This document shows positions 6,566 to 11,186 of a stretch of DNA of 15,382 nt, piece after piece; the first letter of the stretch is position 1, and every line of letters starts with the position of its first letter. Made by a program: the position numbers and the translations under genes. Under the pieces are notes generated by a model. That model was not told the origin of the DNA. It did no database searches and was given only the letters and a program-made list of their open reading frames with translations. Source of the stretch: Candidatus Adlerbacteria bacterium. Its GTDB lineage: Bacteria > Patescibacteriota > Minisyncoccia > Phycocordibacterales > SBAW01. The stretch lies in contig CAIMFR010000026.1 of NCBI GenBank assembly GCA_903840375.1, positions 1 through 15,382 of the forward strand, in the 5' to 3' direction.

Positions 6566-6697
6566 AGAGAAATTGATTAACTAACAAAAGTATTTATCAT
6601 GTTTTCGACCATAACATGCATGCTAATTGTAGCACCTTAAAACAAAGTCGATCCATGATTTCTGATGGGTGACGGCACTTGATACTGACTCACAACT

Positions 6698-6717
6698 TTG
6701 TTGCGGGGCCGGGATTT
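6698..6717 (-). repeat. Extra copy of the initiator tRNA 3' end
   Basis: These 20 bases are identical to 6875-6894, the T-arm/acceptor end of tRNA-fMet. On the minus strand a GCGGGG about 50 nt upstream can pair with the CCCCGC here, but no D, anticodon or T-loop can be drawn, so this is a tRNA-derived fragment and not a working tRNA. Confidence 0.6.
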
Positions 6718-6797
6718 GGTCACAGCTCTCGCCTCGCTCGGCCGCGACCCCGCCTCACTGTCGCCTCGACGGCGACATGTTCCGGCCTGCAAATCCC
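6718..6797. other. GC-rich spacer between tRNA-derived repeats
   Basis: Holds a perfect hairpin TGTCGCC/GGCGACA with a 5-nt loop and CTCGCCTCGCTCGG-type sequence. A 90-residue frame across 6637-6909 is made only of these repeats and tRNA antisense, so no gene is called. Confidence 0.35.
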
Positions 6798-6825
6798 GAT
6801 ATAAGCAAAGCAGTTTGCTTATATC
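6798..6825. repeat. Perfect 12-bp hairpin
   Basis: GATATAAGCAAA pairs perfectly with TTTGCTTATATC around GCAG. It overlaps the left end of the tRNA-fMet 3'-flank repeat; the copy at 3599 keeps only one arm. Confidence 0.55.
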
Positions 6826-6881
6826 CCCGCACTCAAGTACAAAAACACGCGCCGTGGCGCGTGTTTTTGCTTTCTTGTTGC
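6811..6881. repeat. tRNA-fMet 3'-flank repeat, parent-like copy
   Basis: Matches 3599-3668 over about 70 bp. Here it directly follows the initiator tRNA and contains its terminator, so this is probably the source copy. Confidence 0.65.
6841..6868. terminator. Terminator after initiator tRNA
   Basis: AAAAACACGCGCC pairs perfectly with GGCGCGTGTTTTT across GT (in practice a 4-nt loop). It ends 9 nt past the 3' end of tRNA-fMet and carries T-runs on either strand. Confidence 0.7.
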
Positions 6882-6948
6882 GGGGCCGGGATTTGCACCC
6901 GGGTCCCAAGGTTATGAGCCTTGTGAGGTACTACTCCTCCACCCCGCT
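6878..6948 (-). tRNA. Initiator tRNA-fMet (CAT)
   Basis: Acceptor AGCGGGG/CCCCGCA leaves positions 1 and 72 unpaired (A/A), the hallmark of bacterial initiators. D-arm GAGG/CCTC has a 7-nt loop AGTAGTA. Anticodon arm is CAAGG CTCATAA CCTTG. T-arm is CCGGG TGCAAAT CCCGG. CCA is not encoded (ACAA follows). The molecule is short (71 nt) and two tertiary-contact bases are odd: only one G in the D-loop and G instead of T at position 55. Its 5' half is also read as the C-terminus of the GIY-YIG gene, whose stop TAA lies in the anticodon loop. Confidence 0.85.
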
Positions 6949-7197
6949 AAATACTCTGCAACTCTATCATTATTCTTTAATGATTTCAAATATCTTTCCT
7001 TACGCATCGACTCACTTCTGGAATTACATACGTCCTGAAAAATCAATTTCCATAGCCCTCTTTTGGAAGCCCAGCCCGATCTATTCGGATCATTGTGTTG
7101 GGCAAGTCTTCTATCAATGTTATTTGTCTGTCCAATATAGATCCAACCCTTCTCATTTAAGAGAACATACACGACGAATTCCATAAAAGGTTATGAG
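6908..7197 (-). mobile_element. Candidate minimal tRNA-targeting GIY-YIG element
   Basis: An 11-bp direct repeat, CTCATAACCTT on the minus strand, lies at 6908-6918 and 7187-7197 and contains the anticodon. Between them are the GIY-YIG gene and a fresh tRNA 5' half joined to the tRNA 3' half. Outside lies a decayed 5' half. This fits an element of about 279 bp that entered the anticodon loop and restored the tRNA. Layout is seen; the mobility is inferred. Confidence 0.5.
6912..7184 (-). CDS. Small GIY-YIG endonuclease fused in frame onto tRNA-fMet
   Basis: 90 residues: a compact GIY-YIG domain (PF01541, UPF0213-like). VYVL and WIYIGQTNNIDRRLAQHN carry the two-strand motif and the conserved arginine; SRSESMRKERYLKSLK carries the probable catalytic glutamate. 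The last ~11 residues (AGWRSSTSQGS) are translated from the 5' half of tRNA-fMet, and the stop is the TAA of the anticodon loop. No Shine-Dalgarno is seen; the ATG follows a degenerate copy of the same tRNA half at 7187-7234. GIY-YIG nucleases cut DNA and many act in homing; that it drives its own insertion here is inference. Confidence 0.88.
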   Translation of the reverse strand: MEFVVYVLLNEKGWIYIGQTNNIDRRLAQHNDPNRSGWASKRGLWKLIFQDVCNSRSESMRKERYLKSLKNNDRVAEYLAGWRSSTSQGS

Positions 7198-7234
7198 TCC
7201 CGCTACAAGCGGGATACCACTCCTCCACCCCACT
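7187..7234 (-). pseudogene. Displaced 5' half of an initiator tRNA
   Basis: AGTGGGGTGGAGGAGTGGTA matches the tRNA-fMet 5' end (AGCGGGGTGGAGGAGTAGTA) and ends with the same CTCATAACCTT. The part between D-loop and anticodon is replaced by a hairpin CCCGC/GCGGG, and no 3' half follows, so it cannot be a tRNA. Confidence 0.7.
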
Positions 7235-7260
7235 ATTAGTAAACCGTGAATGAAACTATA

Positions 7261-7845
7261 TCAGATATATTGAAATTCTTCAAATACCCTTCTGTAGAAA
7301 TCTATCGTGGCGCGGACATCACGCTCGGTGAGCGGAAATGCTTCGCCCATGTGCGCTATCGCGTTGCGCATCTTGTGCGCCTCCCATGCAACGTCGAGCG
7401 TCGTAAACTGAAGAGGATTCGCGTTCTTCAATTGTTCGCCAAGCGTTGCGCCGATATATCCATGTTCTGTTAGCATCGCTTGCATCATCGTGTCCGCGTC
7501 AATGATAGCGGCACGCCAATCGCTCGCATTCGGCGAAATTGCCATCATAGTTATTGCTTCCCAACGCATGTTCTTCGTCTCGGAGATTTCTTCGGTTCCA
7601 TGCGTGGCGCGCTCCTCTGCATCTAATCTTGCAAAGCCTTCTTCCTCAACCACGATCGTGCGGATGCGCACCCACACGATGAGCACCAGCAAGACGACCG
7701 ATATAACCATACCCACGATCGTGACCGTCTGTGCCCAAAATACTACCTGACCCGGTACTTGTGAAAAATCTACATGCACACCTGTAATAGCCTGATACAG
7801 GTTTGAAAAGATATATTCAAAGTTAAGCGTGTACGCTGTGTACAT
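7261..7845 (-). CDS. Single-pass membrane protein of unknown function
   Basis: 194 residues. One strong hydrophobic helix spans about residues 35-60 (VFWAQTVTIVGMVISVVLLVLIVWV). The following acidic, mostly helical domain is probably cytoplasmic and contains KNMRWEAITMMAISPNASDWRAAIIDADTMM-type sequence, EQLKNA, WEAHKMRNAIAH and a C-terminal TERDVRATIDFYRRVFEEF. The HKMRNAIAH stretch recalls helical HEPN/MAE-28990-like folds, but I cannot confirm that. It lies 32 nt after gatA and may be cotranscribed with it. No function is assigned. Confidence 0.75.
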   Translation of the reverse strand: MYTAYTLNFEYIFSNLYQAITGVHVDFSQVPGQVVFWAQTVTIVGMVISVVLLVLIVWVRIRTIVVEEEGFARLDAEERATHGTEEISETKNMRWEAITMMAISPNASDWRAAIIDADTMMQAMLTEHGYIGATLGEQLKNANPLQFTTLDVAWEAHKMRNAIAHMGEAFPLTERDVRATIDFYRRVFEEFQYI

Positions 7846-7877
7846 ACTCTTCTATTGTACTCTAAAAAATCGCGGGA

Positions 7878-9302
7878 TTATTTTTTCTGTGAAGATTCTA
7901 GAAGCTTCCCAACCGTGAATAGGCCGGCTTCGTCGCCGTGCGCGGCGGTGAATTGAATGCCGACCGGAAGTGAGACGCCATCGCGCACGACTGTACCCAT
8001 CGGAAGCGAGATGGCGGGATTGCCGGTGAGGTTAGCGGTTACAGTGAAAATGTCGGCGAGGTACATCGAGAGCGGATCAGATTTCTCGCCTATTTTGAAT
8101 GACGGCGACGGAGTGGTAGGTGTTGCAATAACATCAACACGTTCGAGTGCCTCAGCTATCTCACGACTAAGCGTCTCGCGTGCCAATGTCGCCTTGCCAT
8201 AGTACGCATCGTAATAGCCGGATGAAAGGACGTATGTGCCGAGCATTATTCTGCGACGTGTCTCCGGACCAAAACCTTCGCGGCGCGTTTTGGCATAATC
8301 ATCAAAAAGATTTTCACCGGTTTTCGAGAGTCCATAGCGAACGCCGTCGAGACGTGCCAAGTTGGTGGAAACTTCCGCAGGCATAACGATGTAGTAGATT
8401 GCCAACGCAAGCGGTGCAGACGGAAGTTTTATATCGACGAGTTCGTATCCTTGTGCGACCAAGTCGGCGAGTGCGGCGTCAAAATTTTTCAGCAAGTCTT
8501 TGTCGATGCCTTCGGTAAAAAGATGTCGCGGCACGCCGATCTTTTTCATCTGCTTACGCTTCGGATATAGACCTTCCGGGGTTGTAGTGCTGTCGAGCGG
8601 ATCGAGTCCTCGTGTGGTGTTGAAAAGCAATTCCGCGTCGGCGACATTTTTCGCGATAGGACCGATCTGGTCAAGCGACGAGCCCATCGCTATCAAACCG
8701 GAACGCGACACTGCGCCGTACGTCGGTTTGAATCCGACCGTGCCGCAAAATGCGGATGGCTCGCGGACCGACCCTCCAGTGTCAGAACCAAACGCTCCGA
8801 GCGCCATGTCGGCAGCGACAGCAGCGACAGAACCGCCGGACGAGCCGCCGGCAACGCGTGTCTCATCAACAGGATTTCGAGTCACACCGAACGCGGAATT
8901 TTCCGTCGAGCCGCCCATCGCGAACTCGTCGAGGTTCGTGCGACCGAGGAAAACTGCACCGGCTGATTTTAATTTTGTGACGGCAGTCGCGTCGTATGTC
9001 GCGACATAATTTTCCAGCATCTTCGATGCAGCAGACACGCGGCGACCTTCTATCAGAATATTGTCTTTCATCGCAAGCGGGATACCGAGGAGTGCGTGCT
9101 TCTCGCCTTTTGCGCGGCGATCGTCTGCAGCCTGCGCCTGATCTTCCGCATCGTCGAACACTTCGAGATATGCGTTAAGTCTCTCGTTTCGAGCATCGAT
9201 ATTTTCCATACATGCGCGAGTCAGATCCACGGAAGAAATTTCTTTTGCTGCGAGCTTTTTCGCCGCGTCGAGTATCGAAAGTTTTGCGAGTTCGTTTGCC
9301 AT
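7878..9302 (-). CDS. gatA: Glutamyl/aspartyl-tRNA amidotransferase subunit A
   Basis: 474 residues, the usual GatA length. The amidase-signature catalytic triad is intact: Lys79 (PLAMKDN), Ser154 (RVAGGSSGGS) and Ser178 (GSDTGGSVREP), with FCGTVGFKPTYGAVSR and LDQIGPIAKNV following. GatA releases ammonia from glutamine, which GatB uses to convert Glu-tRNA(Gln) or Asp-tRNA(Asn) to the amide forms. It starts 6 nt after gatC. No gatB is in the window. It ends at TAA. Confidence 0.97.
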   Translation of the reverse strand: MANELAKLSILDAAKKLAAKEISSVDLTRACMENIDARNERLNAYLEVFDDAEDQAQAADDRRAKGEKHALLGIPLAMKDNILIEGRRVSAASKMLENYVATYDATAVTKLKSAGAVFLGRTNLDEFAMGGSTENSAFGVTRNPVDETRVAGGSSGGSVAAVAADMALGAFGSDTGGSVREPSAFCGTVGFKPTYGAVSRSGLIAMGSSLDQIGPIAKNVADAELLFNTTRGLDPLDSTTTPEGLYPKRKQMKKIGVPRHLFTEGIDKDLLKNFDAALADLVAQGYELVDIKLPSAPLALAIYYIVMPAEVSTNLARLDGVRYGLSKTGENLFDDYAKTRREGFGPETRRRIMLGTYVLSSGYYDAYYGKATLARETLSREIAEALERVDVIATPTTPSPSFKIGEKSDPLSMYLADIFTVTANLTGNPAISLPMGTVVRDGVSLPVGIQFTAAHGDEAGLFTVGKLLESSQKK

Positions 9303-9308
9303 ACAATG

Positions 9309-9617
9309 TTATAGATCCTTGTGGATTATTTTTCGCACCAGGGCAAAGTCGCCATCGCGATGCGGGAGCTGTGCGAGGATGGCGGTCTGCTTTCCGGACA
9401 CCGCGCAATCGTCCGCGTACGGAACATCGTCGCGCATCACATTGTGCAAAAGCGGCCTCGAATGTTCCTTGTCCTCCATATTTCCTGACACCGCGGCAAC
9501 TTGGCCGACATAGCCTAAAATACTTTCAAAATCGGTCTGAAAAGCAACCACCTCCTCATCGCTCAACTTGAGCCGAGCCAAACGGGCAAGGTTCTCTATC
9601 TCCTCCTTCGATATCAT
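9309..9617 (-). CDS. gatC: Glutamyl/aspartyl-tRNA amidotransferase subunit C
   Basis: 102 residues, normal for GatC. The N-terminal helix ISKEEIENLARLARLKLSDEE and the later RPLLHNVMRDDVP, where the family usually has a LR.D.V motif, identify it. GatC stabilises and links GatA and GatB. It is first in a gatC-gatA unit. A weak AGGA precedes the ATG. It is divergent from the transposase gene, with only about 30 nt between its start and the first palindrome. Confidence 0.96.
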   Translation of the reverse strand: MISKEEIENLARLARLKLSDEEVVAFQTDFESILGYVGQVAAVSGNMEDKEHSRPLLHNVMRDDVPYADDCAVSGKQTAILAQLPHRDGDFALVRKIIHKDL

Positions 9618-9647
9618 GTTCCTATACTACACGATATTTTTCCCTTT

Positions 9648-9656
9648 TGCTATATT
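9648..9656 (+). promoter_or_regulatory. Possible extended -10 promoter of the transposase
   Basis: TGCTATATT on the plus strand partly overlaps the first palindrome. Transcription would start inside the palindrome, about 20 nt before the chosen ATG. No clear -35 is seen. Confidence 0.35.
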
Positions 9657-9680
9657 ATGGGTTTACGAAACCCTATAATA
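9651..9680 (+). repeat. Palindromic element, copy 1 (upstream of transposase)
   Basis: 28 of 30 bases match copies 2-4; the two end bases differ in a way that keeps them paired. The inner 26 bases (ATTATGGGTTT ACG AAACCCTATAAT) are identical in all copies. The arms differ by one extra A, giving a bulge that makes the orientation readable. Confidence 0.9.
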
Positions 9681-9682
9681 TA

Positions 9683-10354
9683 ATGAACGATGTGGAACTT
9701 TATCATGTGCTCAATCGAGGAGTTGAAAAACGGGATTTATTCATGGACGACCAAGATCGTGCGCGTTTCGTGCATGATCTATATGAATTCAATGACGAAG
9801 CACCCGCAAGAAATGTACCCTATCATTACCAATCCAATATTATGGGTTTACGAAACCCTATAATTGGGCGAGAAAAGATCGTCGACATTCACGGCTGGTG
9901 TCTGATGAAAAATCATTATCACTTGCTGGTGTCGGAACGGATGGAAGGAGGACTAACGAAGTTTACTCGCAAGATCAATGTCGGCTATGCAAATTATTTC
10001 AATGGAAAATATGAGCGGAGCGGGACATTATTCCAAGGTCGTACGAAGAAAAAACATATCGATTCCGATGCATACTTCCTGCACATCCTAAACTATATCC
10101 ACCTAAATCCACTCGACTTACTTAAAGACGCAAAAGACTGGCGAGAACGACGCATCACAAATGCGAGTGATGCGATGACGCATTTGCAAAAATATCGCTG
10201 GAGCAGTTACCTCGACTATGCCGGTACAAAAAATTTCCCGTCCATTCTCACTAAGACACTTTTTCAAGGCGTCTTCGGTGATGTAGAAAAAGCAACCGAA
10301 AAATATCTGAAAAGCATCGAGCTAGAATCCGTACGACCATTCCTGCTCGAATAA
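9683..10354 (+). CDS. REP-associated (IS200-like, HUH) tyrosine transposase
   Basis: About 223 residues from the chosen ATG (MNDVELYHVLNRGVEKRDLF). The HUH metal site is LMKNHYHLLV (His78 and His80), preceded by VDIHGWC. Tyrosines at about 102 and 105 in KINVGYANYFN are the candidates for the nucleophile, followed by ERSGTLFQGRTKKK and YIHLNPL, all typical of Y1_Tnp/RAYT proteins (PF01797). These enzymes nick single-stranded DNA at hairpins. Residues 52-61 (NIMGLRNPII) are encoded by a palindrome copy that appears inserted in a variable loop. An ATG at 9647 would add 12 residues translated from copy 1 and is less likely. The family is firm; action on the local palindromes is inferred. Confidence 0.93.
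   Translation: MNDVELYHVLNRGVEKRDLFMDDQDRARFVHDLYEFNDEAPARNVPYHYQSNIMGLRNPIIGREKIVDIHGWCLMKNHYHLLVSERMEGGLTKFTRKINVGYANYFNGKYERSGTLFQGRTKKKHIDSDAYFLHILNYIHLNPLDLLKDAKDWRERRITNASDAMTHLQKYRWSSYLDYAGTKNFPSILTKTLFQGVFGDVEKATEKYLKSIELESVRPFLLE
9836..9865 (+). repeat. Palindromic element, copy 2 (in frame inside the transposase)
   Basis: All 30 bases are identical to copy 4 in ligA. Length 30 keeps the frame, and it is read as NIMGLRNPII, between YHYQS and GREKIVDIHGW. Confidence 0.92.
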
Positions 10355-10382
10355 TTATAGGGTTTCGTAAACCCATAATATT
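10353..10382 (-). repeat. Palindromic element, copy 3 (downstream of transposase, inverted)
   Basis: Exact reverse complement of copies 2 and 4 over 30 bases. It overlaps the TAA stop of the transposase by two bases. Confidence 0.92.
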
Positions 10383-10390
10383 AGAGACAT

Positions 10391-10434
10391 AAAAAAACCG
10401 CACCTGCTCGCTTTTCGGCGAACTGATGCGGGGT
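10391..10434 (-). terminator. Terminator of the pilin-ligA-receiver run
   Basis: On the minus strand CCGCA pairs with TGCGG around an inner TTCGC/GCGAG-type hairpin, directly followed by seven T. It lies just after the end of the receiver pseudogene. It may also serve the plus-strand transposase, with a poorer GTATTT tail. Confidence 0.6.
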
Positions 10435-10451
10435 ATTTGCTACTCAGCTGT

Positions 10452-10900
10452 TTACTGCGTGGTAAGCTCGACTAGTACTTTCACCCAATCTTTTGTGCCG
10501 TCCTCACAAATTGTGAGAATGCCGGATGATGACAGTAGCGCCATTTACCGTAAACGGTTGAACCAAACCAGTCCACCACCGCTGACATGGGGTGCTTATG
10601 ATGATTCATGTCAGTTGCCACGGCAATCTTCTTGATCCCCAAACGGCTAAGTTCAAGAATCAATGGGAAGCCAATGGCAATCTCTCGGCCAACAAATTCT
10701 TTGCAAGCTTCATGACCAAGAGTGGTCGGCTCGGCTGGCATGAAAAGATCAACGAGCGCTACATCGAATGATTCCGACGCAGCTCATTCCCTTGCCTCTC
10801 CGTAGTCACATAACGCGACTATTTCGTGGCCAAGCGCCCCGAGTTGACTTATTCCTGCCCGCCGATGTTTTAGATGGTCGTCGACCAGAAGGATACGCAT
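10452..10900 (-). pseudogene. Decayed response-regulator receiver-like domain gene
   Basis: The frame begins MRILLVDDHLKHRRAGISQL, with the acidic VDD pair of receiver domains. It hits an in-frame TGA after GEARE (near 10789), then continues AASESFDVALVDLFMP, with the likely phospho-acceptor Asp in LVDLFMP. Next come GREIAIGFPLILELSRLG, VATDMNHHKHPMSAVVDWF. After that the homologous reading moves to another frame (PFTVNGATVIIRHSHNL) and then to a third (CEDGTKDWVKVLVELTTQ, stop at 10452). One nonsense codon and two frameshifts mark it as broken. The longest intact piece is 10481-10741. It starts 1 nt after the 94-residue gene. Sequencing errors could explain part of this. Confidence 0.7.
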
Positions 10901-10901
10901 T

Positions 10902-11186
10902 TCACGACTCCTTTGTCTTGTCGGTGATTATCTTCAATAGGAAGGGTACGATCTCCGTTTCACCCTCTCTACCTACCTCTGGCACAGCGGTCATACGTTC
11001 AGGATAATGCGTCGCCAACGCCTCGGCCATTTCTCCTTCTCCGCGCCTGAAGTAGGTGATGACGATGGTTGTGTTCTCTGTTTCCTTGACCGCGCGAAGT
11101 GCTATAGCGATGGAATCCGTGACAGCGATATCCGCTTCCACGTCTCCCTGCACTAATCGCTCTGCTGAATCGGCACCGAACGCCAT
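10902..11186 (-). CDS. 94-residue protein of unknown function downstream of ligA
   Basis: A small soluble alpha/beta-looking protein: MAFGADSAERLVQGDVEADIAVTDSIAIALRAV, then TTIVITYFRRGEGEMAEALATHYPER, EVGREGETEIVPFLLKII. No known domain is recognised. Its ATG follows the ligA TAG with no gap, and it is followed at once by a receiver-like gene, so the pair could be a two-gene module in which it is a partner of the receiver. Start choice is firm from the spacing. Confidence 0.75.
   Translation of the reverse strand: MAFGADSAERLVQGDVEADIAVTDSIAIALRAVKETENTTIVITYFRRGEGEMAEALATHYPERMTAVPEVGREGETEIVPFLLKIITDKTKES

Larger units (their letters stand above)
9651..10382 (+). mobile_element. REP-palindrome/transposase unit with inverted ends
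   Basis: An HUH transposase gene is tightly bracketed by copies 1 and 3 of the 30-bp palindrome in opposite orientation. The start codon is 2 nt after copy 1 and the stop codon overlaps copy 3. A further copy lies in the gene and a solitary one lies in ligA. The arrangement resembles RAYT genes with REP sequences (REPtrons) or a short IS with inverted ends. Confidence 0.65.

Noticed and set aside
6637..6909. Minus-strand frame of 90 codons as a protein gene
   Set aside because: It consists of tRNA 3' ends, terminator arms and GC-rich spacer. No domain or codon pattern supports it.
6878..7234. Group I intron with homing endonuclease in tRNA-fMet
   Set aside because: The space between the tRNA halves is almost wholly filled by the GIY-YIG frame and a complete new 5' half. 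No room or motif for an intron core is seen, and the outer half has diverged from the inner one.
10452..10900. UGA recoded as glycine (as in Gracilibacteria and Absconditabacteria)
   Set aside because: The SOUL, 168-residue and 94-residue genes end at TGA at natural ends, and the large genes gatA and ligA contain no in-frame TGA. The receiver gene also has two frame changes, so decay explains it better.
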